Positions 1 through 6,422 of a stretch of 11,823 bases of DNA are shown piece by piece. The stretch comes from Candidatus Rokuibacteriota bacterium (GTDB taxonomy: Bacteria > Methylomirabilota > Methylomirabilia > Rokubacteriales > JACPHL01), in assembly GCA_016188625.1 (NCBI GenBank), contig JACPHL010000040.1:1-11823 (forward strand), in the 5' to 3' direction. The number at the start of each line of letters is the position of its first letter. Within the stretch, counting starts at the first letter, position 1. Both the position numbers and the translations under genes were made by a program. The notes under the pieces are model-generated. The model was not told the origin of the DNA. It worked only from the letters and a program-made list of their open reading frames with translations, and did no database searches.

Positions 1-326
1 ATCGTCGCCTTGGTCACGAAGTCGTCCGCGCCGGCCGTGAGGGCGGCCCGGCGATAGTCGTCCGTCTCGAGGAGCGTCAGGGCAATGATCCCCATCTCTG
101 GTCGAGCCGCCCGCAGGCGCGGGATGATCTCAAGGCCAGGGAGGCCCGGCATGAGCAGATCCACCAGCACGACGTCCGGCCTCAGCGCCCCGATCTTCAA
201 GACGGCCTCGGCGCCCCGAGTCACCGAGCCGACGACGGCCAGCCCGTCGGCTGCCTCCAGGAAGCCGGTCAGCGCCCGGAGGAAGCCGGGATGGTCGTCC
301 ACGAGGAAAAGCCGAAGACCGCCCAT
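1..326 (-). CDS. Response regulator receiver domain protein, C-terminus cut by window edge
   Basis: The first 108 codons of a CheY-like receiver run from an ATG at 326 to the window edge. The acidic pair is D10-D11 in LFLVDDH, the probable phosphoacceptor is D56 in VLVDLLMPG, the switch threonine is T84 and the conserved lysine is K106 in FVTKA. This is a complete phosphorylatable receiver. The VDDH start and LLMPGLPGLE loop are typical of NarL/FixJ-type regulators, so a helix-turn-helix output domain may follow outside the window, but a stand-alone receiver is equally possible. Only a weak ribosome site (AAGGTG) precedes the ATG. It lies 158 nt downstream of the NarL-type gene on the same strand, so it may be a distal member of that signalling operon or have its own promoter in the gap. 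Confidence 0.85.
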   Translation of the reverse strand, partial: MGGLRLFLVDDHPGFLRALTGFLEAADGLAVVGSVTRGAEAVLKIGALRPDVVLVDLLMPGLPGLEIIPRLRAARPEMGIIALTLLETDDYRRAALTAGADDFVTKAT

Positions 327-366
327 AGGTGGAATCACCTTGGCTCAGTCGGAAGGGAGCTGTCTA

Positions 367-382
367 TCCGTAAATCTACGGA
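367..382. promoter_or_regulatory. Perfect dyad between two regulator genes, possible operator
   Basis: TCCGTA (367-372) and TACGGA (377-382) form a perfect 6-bp inverted repeat around AATC. It sits 41 nt upstream of the receiver gene that starts at 326, in the promoter-side half of the 158-nt gap. A short symmetric site here would suit a dimeric regulator such as the NarL-type protein encoded just upstream, but that link is inference from position alone. Confidence 0.4.
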
Positions 383-407
383 ATGTTTAAGAAAAACCCA
401 CGTGACT

Positions 408-425
408 CGGGCGGATCGACGCCCG
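408..425 (-). terminator. GC hairpin, possible terminator of the signalling operon
   Basis: CGGGCG (408-413) pairs with CGCCCG (420-425) around a 6-nt loop. Read on the minus strand, a GGGTTTTTC tract follows about 8 nt beyond the stem, so this could be a weak intrinsic terminator for the upstream three-gene operon. The stem is short and the T tract is offset, so the call is tentative. Confidence 0.3.
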
Positions 426-432
426 GAAGCAG

Positions 433-456
433 GACTGAAATGTCGAAAAATCAGTC
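433..456. repeat. Interrupted inverted repeat in the 327-484 gap
   Basis: GACTGA (433-438) is mirrored by TCAGTC (451-456) across a 12-nt A-rich spacer, and a further CAGT follows directly. It lies about 30 nt past the NarL-type gene's stop. It could be a regulator site or an mRNA 3'-end hairpin; the sequence does not decide. The rest of the 158-nt gap shows no coding potential. Confidence 0.3.
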
Positions 457-484
457 AGTTAGGTCTACAGGCCTCGCCGGGCCC

Positions 485-1138
485 TTACGGCTCGGCCGGC
501 AGAAGTCCGCGCCTGAGGGCGAAGCGGATCAGGTCGCTCTGGGTCCGCAGGCCGAGCTTCCGCATCACGCTGGCGCGGTGGGTCTCGACCGTGCGGGGGC
601 TGATCGACAGGCGGGCGGCGGTCTCCTGGTTGCTGTGGCCTTCGGCGACGAGCTGGAACACCTCCCGCTCGCGGGAGGTGAGGGTGTCGTAAGGGTCCAG
701 GCTGGGGGCGCTCCTGGCCCGCTCGGCGTAGGCGTCGATGGCGCGCCGGGAGAGCGGCGAGCTCAGATAGCGCCGGCCGGCCGCCGCCTCCCGCACGGCC
801 TGGATCAACTCGGCGGACGTCGAGTCCTTGAGGACATAGCCGGTGGCGCCGTGTCTCAGGGCCTCGAGCACGTAGGCTTCGGTGGCGTGCATGGAGAGGA
901 CTACGACCTGCGTGGAGGGCGACTCCTGCCTGACCTGCCGCGTCACATCGAGGCCGTTCAGGCCCGGCATCAGGATGTCCACCACGAGCACGTTGGGCTG
1001 GAGGCGTTCCACGAGACGGACGGCCTCGAGACCGTCGGCCGCCTCGCCCACGATGCGAAGGTCCGGCTCGGCTTCGAGCAGGCCCCGGAGGGCCTGGCGG
1101 ATGAGGGTGTGGTCGTCGGCCAGGACAATGCCGATCAG
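485..1138 (-). CDS. NarL/FixJ-family response regulator (receiver plus LuxR-type HTH)
   Basis: From the proposed start this is a 217-residue, full-length NarL-type transcription factor. The receiver covers about residues 1-118, with acidic pocket D8-D9, phosphoacceptor D54 in VVDILMPG, S82 and K104 in YVLKD. A LuxR/GerE helix-turn-helix spans about 152-210 (LTSREREV, with recognition helix near SPRTVETH). The reading frame stays open upstream to 1348, but that part is arginine-rich antisense of the kinase ATPase domain. Family alignment places the first residue at the CTG of 1138-1136, giving (M)IGIVLADDH. That CTG shares its TG with the TGA ending the kinase gene and has GGTGGAG just upstream, so translation is probably coupled and starts at a rare codon. 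The adjacent kinase is its likely phosphodonor. Confidence 0.88.
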   Translation of the reverse strand: MIGIVLADDHTLIRQALRGLLEAEPDLRIVGEAADGLEAVRLVERLQPNVLVVDILMPGLNGLDVTRQVRQESPSTQVVVLSMHATEAYVLEALRHGATGYVLKDSTSAELIQAVREAAAGRRYLSSPLSRRAIDAYAERARSAPSLDPYDTLTSREREVFQLVAEGHSNQETAARLSISPRTVETHRASVMRKLGLRTQSDLIRFALRRGLLPAEP

Positions 1139-3558
1139 GGCTCCACCCTCAGGGGCAGGGTCGCCGCGAGTCGAGTGCCAGCGCCGGGGGCGGAGTCGAT
1201 GGTGAGCCGACCACCCAGCAGGGCCGCGCGCTCGCGAGCGCCCGGGAGCCCGCTGGTGCCGCCGACGGTGAAGACAGCGTCGGGATCGAACCCGACCCCC
1301 TCGTCCTCGATCCGGATGTCGAGCCGGGTGTCGTCGGCCGACACCCACACCTTCGCCTCCGAGGCCCCCGCGTGACGTGCGACGTTGTTCAGCGCCTCCT
1401 GGACGATCCGATAGGCCGCCGTCTCGACCTCGGGCCGGAACCGGCGCTCCAGCCCGCTGTGCCCGAAGGCGACCCTGACGCCGGTCCGCGTTTGAGAGCG
1501 CTCGAAGTGCCAGAGCAGCGTCGGCAGGAGACCGAAGTCGTCGAGCATGGCAGGACGGAGATCGAGCGACATCTCGCGGACCCGAGCCAACAGCTCGTCG
1601 ACGAGCTCCCGGGCATCGCCCAGCCCGCGAGCGCCTTCGGCCCCCGCCGTGCTGGCGCGCCGCTGCAGGATGAGGTTCAGGGCCGTGAGGGTCTGACCGA
1701 TCTCGTCGTGCAGCTCCCGCGCGAGGTGCCGGCGCTCGGCCTCCTGGACCTCTACGAGCTGGCGGGCCATGGCGTAGAGGCGATCCCGGGCCTCCCGGAC
1801 CTGGTCGAAGAGCCGGGCGTTGTGAAGGGCGACGGCCAGCGAGTCGGCGACCTCGCGGGCGATCTCCACCTGCAGGGGATCGAAGGCGCCTGGCTCAGAG
1901 GTCCCCAGGTTGAGGGAGCCGATCAGCTCACCGTGGACGATGAGGGGAACGTACAGGCACGAGCGGATTCCCACGGCGATCAGCTCCTGGTACACCGGAG
2001 ATGACCGTAGCAGGTCCAAGAGATCGTCCACCCTGACCACCTCGCCCCGCCGGAGTGCCTCGACGTCCCCGAAGGACTCGAGCCGAACGCGAGTTCCGAC
2101 GGGAAGTCGTCCGATGCCCTTGGGCTCGACGGCCATGATCGTCGCTTCATCGGCATCGAGGTCGTACACGGTGACGCCGAGATGCCGGAGAGGGATCAGG
2201 CGCCGGATGTGACGGAGGGCCGCCTGCGCGATCTCCGAGGGCGACCGGGCGGCCACAATGGCCCTGTCGATCCCGCGCAGGGCGGCCAGCCGTTTGGCGA
2301 ACTCCCGGAGCCGCGTCTCGGCCCGCTTGCGCTGGGTGATGTCCTGCACCTGGACGACCCGGTACATCATGCTCCCGTTCCGGGCGCGGACCGCCGAGAC
2401 GCCCACCATCGTCCAGACCACCGATCGTCCATCCTTGTGGAGGTGTCGCTTCTCGAGCTGGTACCAATCGACCTCTCCCGCGAGCAGGCGCCGTTCATGC
2501 TCGGCGTCCAAGGACAGGTCATCGGGATGGGTGACCTCACGGCCGGTCCTGCCGAGCAATTCGTCCTCCGGGTAGCCCAGCATCGCGCAGAAGGCCCGGT
2601 TCACGCGCAGGTAGCGGCCGTCCATCGCCTGGAGGGCCATGCCCACCGCGGCATCGTCGAAGGCCCGCCGGAAGCGCTCCTCGCTCTCCCGCAGCGCCTC
2701 CTCGGCCCGCTTCCGCTCCGAGATGTCACGGAGGTGCGCGGTGAATTGCGGCGGGCCCTCCCCCTGGAGCCGGGTCACGGTCAGCTCGGCGGGGAACTCC
2801 GTGCCGTCGGCGCGCAGCGCGGGGAACTCGAGTCGCCGCCCGAGGACTACGCTCTCGCCGGTGGTCAGATAGCGCACGAAGCCGCGCTGATGCCGCTCTC
2901 GCAGGGAAGGCGGGACGAGCAGCTCGGCCATCTGCCGGCCGAGGACCTGGGCCCGCGAGTACCCGAAGATGCGCTCCGCCGCCGGGTTGAACTCGATGAT
3001 CTTCCTCTCGTGGTCGATGGCGATGACGGCATCCAGGGCCGACTCCAGGATCCCGCGGGTCAGGGCCTCGCTGTCGCGCAGTGCCTCCTCGGCGCGCTTG
3101 CGCTCGGTGATGTCACGCCCGACCCCCAGGGTGCCGATGACAGTGCCGTTCGCGTCCTTCAGAAGGGCAGCGGAGCAGTCGAGGTCGATCCACCGGCCGT
3201 CCTTGGCCCGGAGGGCGGTCTCGTAATGCCGGATCTGACCCTCGGCAATCAGCCGCTCCATGACCGCCCGCGCCTCCTTCATGCCGTTCCGGTAGTAGCC
3301 CGCGATGCGCTGGCCGAGCACCTCTTCGGCCCGATAGCCGAAGATCGCCTCGGCGCCGGGGCTGAAGTAGGTGAACCGGCCGTGGAGATCCGTCGTGACG
3401 ATGGCGTCTGCCGAGGCCTCGGCGATGGCCTGCAGGAAGTCGCGAGATCCCTGGAAGGCCGCGCGCCGGGCGACGGCCGTAAATCCTGCATTGACCGAAG
3501 CCGGCTTCGAAGGCGATCGCGGTCGCTTGCGCGAGGCCGACCGACGGACCTTGCTCAT
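1135..3558 (-). CDS. Soluble PAS-PAS-PAS-GAF sensor histidine kinase (HisKA_3/NarX-like class)
   Basis: This 807-residue kinase has a basic N-terminus with no membrane segment or signal peptide, so it probably senses in the cytoplasm. PAS domains lie at about 38-155, 165-285 and 290-412. Each ends in the linker DI(T/S)(E/Q)RKRAE that leads to the next module, and these linkers are visible as DNA repeats near 2320-2345, 2700-2730 and 3090-3115. A GAF domain follows (about 425-580). The dimerisation/phosphotransfer domain carries H617 in ELHDEIGQ. The ATPase domain has an N box (EALNNVARHA, about 721), a G1 box (DEGVGFD, about 752) and GLPGARER (about 770). HisKA_3 kinases normally pair with NarL-type regulators, and one follows directly. 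The ATG overlaps the preceding regulator's stop as ATGA (3555-3558). The ligand is unknown; heme, flavin or no cofactor cannot be told apart here. Confidence 0.93.
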   Translation of the reverse strand: MSKVRRSASRKRPRSPSKPASVNAGFTAVARRAAFQGSRDFLQAIAEASADAIVTTDLHGRFTYFSPGAEAIFGYRAEEVLGQRIAGYYRNGMKEARAVMERLIAEGQIRHYETALRAKDGRWIDLDCSAALLKDANGTVIGTLGVGRDITERKRAEEALRDSEALTRGILESALDAVIAIDHERKIIEFNPAAERIFGYSRAQVLGRQMAELLVPPSLRERHQRGFVRYLTTGESVVLGRRLEFPALRADGTEFPAELTVTRLQGEGPPQFTAHLRDISERKRAEEALRESEERFRRAFDDAAVGMALQAMDGRYLRVNRAFCAMLGYPEDELLGRTGREVTHPDDLSLDAEHERRLLAGEVDWYQLEKRHLHKDGRSVVWTMVGVSAVRARNGSMMYRVVQVQDITQRKRAETRLREFAKRLAALRGIDRAIVAARSPSEIAQAALRHIRRLIPLRHLGVTVYDLDADEATIMAVEPKGIGRLPVGTRVRLESFGDVEALRRGEVVRVDDLLDLLRSSPVYQELIAVGIRSCLYVPLIVHGELIGSLNLGTSEPGAFDPLQVEIAREVADSLAVALHNARLFDQVREARDRLYAMARQLVEVQEAERRHLARELHDEIGQTLTALNLILQRRASTAGAEGARGLGDARELVDELLARVREMSLDLRPAMLDDFGLLPTLLWHFERSQTRTGVRVAFGHSGLERRFRPEVETAAYRIVQEALNNVARHAGASEAKVWVSADDTRLDIRIEDEGVGFDPDAVFTVGGTSGLPGARERAALLGGRLTIDSAPGAGTRLAATLPLRVEP

Positions 3559-4145
3559 GGGCGTGCCAGGAAGCGGTCGACCTGACGTCTCAGCTCCTGG
3601 ACGTCCAGCGGCTTGGTGAGACAGGCGTCGGCGCCCGCCTGGAGGAGCCGCGGGATCGTGTCCGGGTAGCCCGTGATCCCGAGGATCCTGATGCCCCGCG
3701 TGTCCGGACCCGCCTTGAGGCGGCGGCAGACCTCGACCCCGTCGAGCCGCGGCATAACGATGTCGAGGATCAGCACGGACGGCTTGAAGGCCCCCACCTT
3801 GATCAGGGCCTCGTAGCCGTCCATCGCGGTCTCGATCTTGAACCCCCGCGGGTCGCCGGCCAGGACGTCCACGAGCAGCTCCACGACGTCGGGCTCGTCG
3901 TCCACAATAAGGACACGAGGCTCGGGCTCGCGGCCCGGATAGGCGGGCATCCCGTACTGCTTGAGAAACCGTTGGAATTCTGCGAGTTCGATCCGGGTGT
4001 GCCGGCCGGGGGTCTTGAACGCGCGGAGCCGTCCCTCGCGGATCCAGCGCTTGACGGTGGGAGTCGAAACCTGGCAGTGCCGGGCCGCCTGGCCCGTCCT
4101 GAGGAAAACGCCTGGGCCTCCTTGTGGGGGTTTTCTTTTATTCAA
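3555..4145 (-). CDS. Response regulator with reversed order: N-terminal MerR/excisionase-type HTH, C-terminal receiver
   Basis: This protein of up to 196 residues has two domains. Residues about 14-62 are a winged HTH of the MerR/HTH_17 (excisionase, BldC-like) type: LRTGQAARHCQVSTPTVKRW then a basic wing GRLRAFKTPGRHTR. Residues about 76-194 are a receiver with D82-D83, phosphoacceptor D128 in LILDIVMP, T158 and K178 in LTKPL. Most response regulators have the receiver first, so the order is unusual. It is the first gene of the signalling operon and overlaps the kinase start by 4 nt (ATGA). The only standard start in frame is TTG at 4145, poorly placed for a ribosome site. A strong AAGGAGG (4117-4123) lies inside the frame, 7 nt before codon 13 (GTT), exactly where the HTH fold begins. 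The true N-terminus is therefore uncertain. Confidence 0.88.
   Translation of the reverse strand: MNKRKPPQGGPGVFLRTGQAARHCQVSTPTVKRWIREGRLRAFKTPGRHTRIELAEFQRFLKQYGMPAYPGREPEPRVLIVDDEPDVVELLVDVLAGDPRGFKIETAMDGYEALIKVGAFKPSVLILDIVMPRLDGVEVCRRLKAGPDTRGIRILGITGYPDTIPRLLQAGADACLTKPLDVQELRRQVDRFLARP
4117..4123 (-). promoter_or_regulatory. Consensus ribosome-binding site inside the annotated 5' end
   Basis: AAGGAGG on the minus strand is a full Shine-Dalgarno match, followed 7 nt later by in-frame GTT TTC CTC, with no ATG, GTG or TTG at that spacing. The transcript predicted from the promoter at 4168-4197 would reach this site about 40 nt from its 5' end. Either it serves a non-standard start or it is incidental. 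Confidence 0.5.
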
Positions 4146-4167
4146 TTTATTGCATTATTCCGGTTTC

Positions 4168-4197
4168 TTTATACTTTGTTATCCCATTGTTTGTCAA
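4168..4197 (-). promoter_or_regulatory. Sigma-70-type promoter of the signalling operon
   Basis: On the minus strand TTGACA (4192-4197) is separated by 18 nt from TATAAA (4168-4173), predicting transcription from about 4161. It lies in a stretch (about 4131-4200) that is much more AT-rich than anything else in the first 9 kb, between divergent genes. This is the best consensus promoter in the window and reads into the HTH-receiver gene. Confidence 0.8.
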
Positions 4198-4225
4198 GGG
4201 GTTTTCAGCCGCCTGAATCTCCGGA

Positions 4226-4255
4226 TTGATCCCCGGAGAACCGGTCTGGTAGAGT
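4226..4255 (+). promoter_or_regulatory. Probable promoter of the EamA transporter gene
   Basis: TTGATC (4226-4231), 18 nt, then TAGAGT (4250-4255). The predicted start of transcription falls within about 3 nt of the TTG start codon at 4265, suggesting a leaderless or near-leaderless message. Each hexamer matches consensus at 4 of 6 positions. Confidence 0.5.
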
Positions 4256-4264
4256 AAACCTGCC

Positions 4265-5155
4265 TTGAGCGCGCCCGGTCACCCCCGCGAGCTCGACGCC
4301 GCCGCGGTCGGGCTCATCCTGCTCCTCTCCCTGTTCTGGGGGGCGAACCTCGTGGCGATCAAGATCGGGCTCGCCGACGCCCCGCCGCTCCGCCTGGCCT
4401 GGATGCGCTTCGTCCTGGGCGGCCTGGTCGTGCTCGGCTGGGCCCGCCGGAGCGGCGCCTCGCTCCGGCTCGTCCCCGGCGAGCCGCTCCCCCTGCTCGC
4501 CCTCGGCCTCCTCTTCACGGTCCAGATCGGGCTCCTCAACCTCGGGACCCACCTCACCTCGGCGGGCCACGCCACGGTCCTCCTGAACGCCTACCCGATC
4601 CACATCGTGCTGCTCGCCCACTTCTTCGTCCCCGGGGACCGGATCGACGTCCGGCGGCTCGGCGGGCTCCTCCTGGCCTACGTGGGGGTCGTGGTCCTCT
4701 TCGCTCGGCAGCTCGTCGGCGGGGGCCTCGTCACCGGCGACCTCCTGGTCTCGCTCTCCGCCTTCCTCCTCGGGGTCCGCATCATCGTCATGAACCGGCA
4801 GGTCCAGCACATCGACCCGACCAAGATCCTCCTCGCCCAGGTGGCGGTGGGCGTCCCGCTCTTCTTCATCCTGTCGAGCCTCGTCGAGACGGCCCCCTAC
4901 CGGCTGACGGTGCCCCTGGCTTCGTCGCTCCTCTACCAGGGCCTGGTGACGGCCGGCTTCAACTTCATCGCGAACCTCTGGCTCCTCCAGCACTACCGCC
5001 CGAGCTCGCTGGCCTCGTTCTACCTCACGACGCCGGTCTTCGGGGTGGCGGTGGCCTGGCTCCTCCTCGGCGAGCCGATCACGCCGGACCTGGCGCTGGC
5101 GACGCTCCTCGTCGCGGCCGGGATCGGCCTCGTGAACCGTCCCCGGCGCGGCTGA
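4265..5155 (+). CDS. EamA/DMT-family inner-membrane transporter
   Basis: This 296-residue, strongly hydrophobic protein has about ten predicted membrane helices in two EamA repeats (about 14-146 and 156-292), the usual length and layout of drug/metabolite transporters. The first repeat contains LLSLFWGANLVAIKIGL and the conserved helix around RLAWMRFVLGG. The second ends in the diagnostic TTPVFGVAVAWLLLGEPI. Substrate cannot be predicted in this family. The start is TTG at 4265; an in-frame TAG at 4250 excludes longer forms and no ATG or GTG lies near. The gene diverges from the signalling operon across about 120 nt and is followed after 35 nt by tenA on the same strand. That adjacency might hint at export or uptake of a pyrimidine or thiamine precursor, but this is speculative. 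Confidence 0.9.
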   Translation: MSAPGHPRELDAAAVGLILLLSLFWGANLVAIKIGLADAPPLRLAWMRFVLGGLVVLGWARRSGASLRLVPGEPLPLLALGLLFTVQIGLLNLGTHLTSAGHATVLLNAYPIHIVLLAHFFVPGDRIDVRRLGGLLLAYVGVVVLFARQLVGGGLVTGDLLVSLSAFLLGVRIIVMNRQVQHIDPTKILLAQVAVGVPLFFILSSLVETAPYRLTVPLASSLLYQGLVTAGFNFIANLWLLQHYRPSSLASFYLTTPVFGVAVAWLLLGEPITPDLALATLLVAAGIGLVNRPRRG

Positions 5156-5175
5156 GCGGGCGGGGGCGGCTCTGC

Positions 5176-5181
5176 TATGAT
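5176..5181 (+). promoter_or_regulatory. -10-like hexamer just upstream of tenA
   Basis: TATGAT lies 9 nt before the tenA ATG at 5191, with only a poor -35 match (CTGAGC, 5152-5157). If used, it would give an almost leaderless transcript, which would fit the absence of a purine-rich ribosome site before this ATG. The 35-nt gap is too short for a thiamine riboswitch. Confidence 0.4.
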
Positions 5182-5190
5182 GGGGGCGCC

Positions 5191-5913
5191 ATGGCGCGGG
5201 CCTTCCGTCAGGAGCTCCGGGGCGCGGCCGAGCCGATCTGGCGGGCCATCTTCGCCCACCCCTTCGTCCGCGAGGTCGGCGCCGGGGCGCTCGCCCGCGA
5301 GAAGTTCGGCTTCTTCATCCGCCAGGACTTCCTCTACCTCCGGGAGTTCACCCGTGTCCTCTGCCTCGGCGGGGCCAAGGCGTCCGATCTGGACACCCAG
5401 GACCTCTTCGCGCGCCACGCCCACAACACCGTCCTGGTCGAGCGCGCCATGCACCAGACCTTCGCCCGGCGGCTCGGCCTGACGGCCCGGGCGCTCGAGG
5501 CCACCGAGCCCGCGCCGGCGACCGTCGCCTACACCCGCCACCTCCTCGCGGTGGCCGCAGCGGGGAGCCTGGGGGAGCTGGTGGCCGCGGTCCTCCCCTG
5601 CTACTGGGTCTACCGGGAGGTGGGGCGACGCCTGAAGCGCCGGCTCCCCCGGGAGCCGCTCTACGCCCGGTGGATCCGCGCCTACGCCTCGGCCCAGTAC
5701 GGCCGGCTGGTCCAGGAGCAGCTCGGGCTGGCGGATCGGCTCGGCCGGGCGGCGGGCGAGGCGGAGCGGGCCCGGATGCGCGAGCACTTCGTCACCTCGA
5801 GCCGCTACGAGTACCTCTTCTGGGATCAGGCCTGGAAGCCCGAGGGCTGGCCGAGCGAGCGGAGCGAGCGCCAGAGGGGCGGAGCCCCTATGGGGAGCGC
5901 CGTGAGGCCGTAG
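5191..5913 (+). CDS. tenA: TenA-family thiaminase II / aminopyrimidine aminohydrolase
   Basis: TenA enzymes salvage thiamine breakdown products by hydrolysing 4-amino-5-aminomethyl-2-methylpyrimidine to the hydroxymethyl pyrimidine, in the cytoplasm. The family block is clear from HPFVREVGAG through FFIRQDFLYLREFTRV. All residues known for Bacillus subtilis TenA appear with a constant offset of two: D46 (Asp44), Y49 (Tyr47), Y114 (Tyr112), C137 in LPCYWVY (Cys135), Y141 (Tyr139), Y165 (Tyr163) and E207 in RYEYLFW (Glu205). The active-site cysteine puts it in the TenA_C class. The homologous part ends near residue 220; the last 20 or so residues (SERSER... to the stop) are encoded by repetitive, hairpin-forming DNA and are probably an acquired tail. 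No other thiamine gene is in the window. Confidence 0.92.
   Translation: MARAFRQELRGAAEPIWRAIFAHPFVREVGAGALAREKFGFFIRQDFLYLREFTRVLCLGGAKASDLDTQDLFARHAHNTVLVERAMHQTFARRLGLTARALEATEPAPATVAYTRHLLAVAAAGSLGELVAAVLPCYWVYREVGRRLKRRLPREPLYARWIRAYASAQYGRLVQEQLGLADRLGRAAGEAERARMREHFVTSSRYEYLFWDQAWKPEGWPSERSERQRGGAPMGSAVRP
5853..5889. repeat. Tandem 9-mer and hairpin forming the 3' end of tenA
   Basis: GAGCGAGCG occurs twice in tandem (5853-5861 and 5862-5870) and is followed by a perfect stem AGGGGC (5875-5880) and GCCCCT (5884-5889) with a 3-nt loop. It encodes the low-complexity C-terminal tail of TenA. It looks like a small GC-rich repeat inserted over or fused to the end of the gene; comparison with other TenA genes would show where the original stop lay. 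Confidence 0.55.
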
Positions 5914-5984
5914 GCCCCGCGGCGCGACGGGTCCAGAGCGTGCGAGCGCACCGCGTGACTCGGGTGGGCCCCTAGGGCGGGTGG

Positions 5985-6002
5985 TATACTGAGGGCGAGG
6001 AG
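5985..6002 (+). promoter_or_regulatory. -10 hexamer and ribosome site of queF
   Basis: TATACT (5985-5990) is a 5 of 6 match to a -10 element, and GAGGAG (5997-6002) is a good ribosome site 5 nt before the ATG at 6008. No convincing -35 element is visible. The 94-nt gap after tenA otherwise holds a short GTGCG/CGCAC inverted repeat (5940-5951) and no recognisable preQ1 riboswitch. Confidence 0.5.
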
Positions 6003-6007
6003 CCGGC

Positions 6008-6370
6008 ATGCCGACCCAGCCGTCGAGGAAGATCGAGCGGGTCCCCAACCCGCACCCCGAGCGGGACTACGAGGTCGATCTCGCGGTCCCGGAGTTCACC
6101 TGCCTCTGCCCCCTGACCGGCCAGCCCGACTTCGCCACCATCCGGATCCGCTACGTCCCCGACCAGTGGCTCGTCGAGCTGAAGTCGCTCAAGCTCTACA
6201 TGTGGTCGTACCGGGACGAGGGCGCCTTCCACGAGGACGTGACGAACCGGATCCTCGAGGACCTGGTGGAGGCGCGGGCGCCGCGGCGGATCGAGGTGGT
6301 CGGGGACTGGAACGTCCGGGGCGGGATCAAGACCGTCGTCACCGCCCGCTACGAGCAGAAGCCGGCCTGA
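6008..6370 (+). CDS. queF: preQ0 reductase (7-cyano-7-deazaguanine reductase), QueF type I
   Basis: QueF reduces 7-cyano-7-deazaguanine (preQ0) to preQ1 with two NADPH in queuosine tRNA modification. The 120-residue length is close to the short single-domain (YkvM-like) QueF subfamily. The nucleophilic cysteine is C34 in [15 protein letters not shown] (Cys55 of Bacillus subtilis QueF), the proton donor is D41, and the substrate-binding pair is H75-E76 in AFHEDV. The family-specific QueF motif is [16 protein letters not shown] (57-72), which distinguishes it from GTP cyclohydrolase I folds. A GAGGAG ribosome site sits 5 nt upstream. None of queC, queD or queE is adjacent, so the pathway partners must lie elsewhere. 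A GC-rich hairpin directly follows the stop. Confidence 0.96.
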   Translation: MPTQPSRKIERVPNPHPERDYEVDLAVPEFTCLCPLTGQPDFATIRIRYVPDQWLVELKSLKLYMWSYRDEGAFHEDVTNRILEDLVEARAPRRIEVVGDWNVRGGIKTVVTARYEQKPA

Positions 6371-6372
6371 TC

Positions 6373-6392
6373 CGCGCCGGCCAGCCGGCGCG
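6373..6392 (+). terminator. GC-rich hairpin after queF
   Basis: Starting 2 nt after the queF stop, CGCGCCGGC (6373-6381) and GCCGGCGCG (6384-6392) form a perfect 9-bp inverted repeat with a very short loop. No T tract follows, so it would be an atypical terminator or a 3'-end-protecting hairpin. Confidence 0.45.
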
Positions 6393-6422
6393 CCCCGGCC
6401 GCGAGCCCCCAACGCCACCGAG

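Noticed and set aside
1139-1348. N-terminal extension of the NarL-type regulator to an upstream start at 1348
   Set aside because: The extra 70 residues are arginine-rich antisense-like sequence over the kinase ATPase domain and would precede a receiver that is complete without them.
383-1375. Plus-strand open frame across the NarL-type regulator
   Set aside because: Antisense shadow; the minus strand encodes a complete receiver plus LuxR HTH.
2182-3585. 467-codon plus-strand frame across the histidine kinase
   Set aside because: Antisense to clear PAS/GAF domains, with no recognisable motif of its own.
5156-5190. TPP riboswitch upstream of tenA
   Set aside because: The gap is only 35 nt and contains neither the CUGAGA-type nor the ACCUGA-type core sequence.
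5914-6007. preQ1 riboswitch upstream of queF
   Set aside because: The 94-nt gap shows no preQ1-type hairpin with an A-rich tail near the ribosome site.
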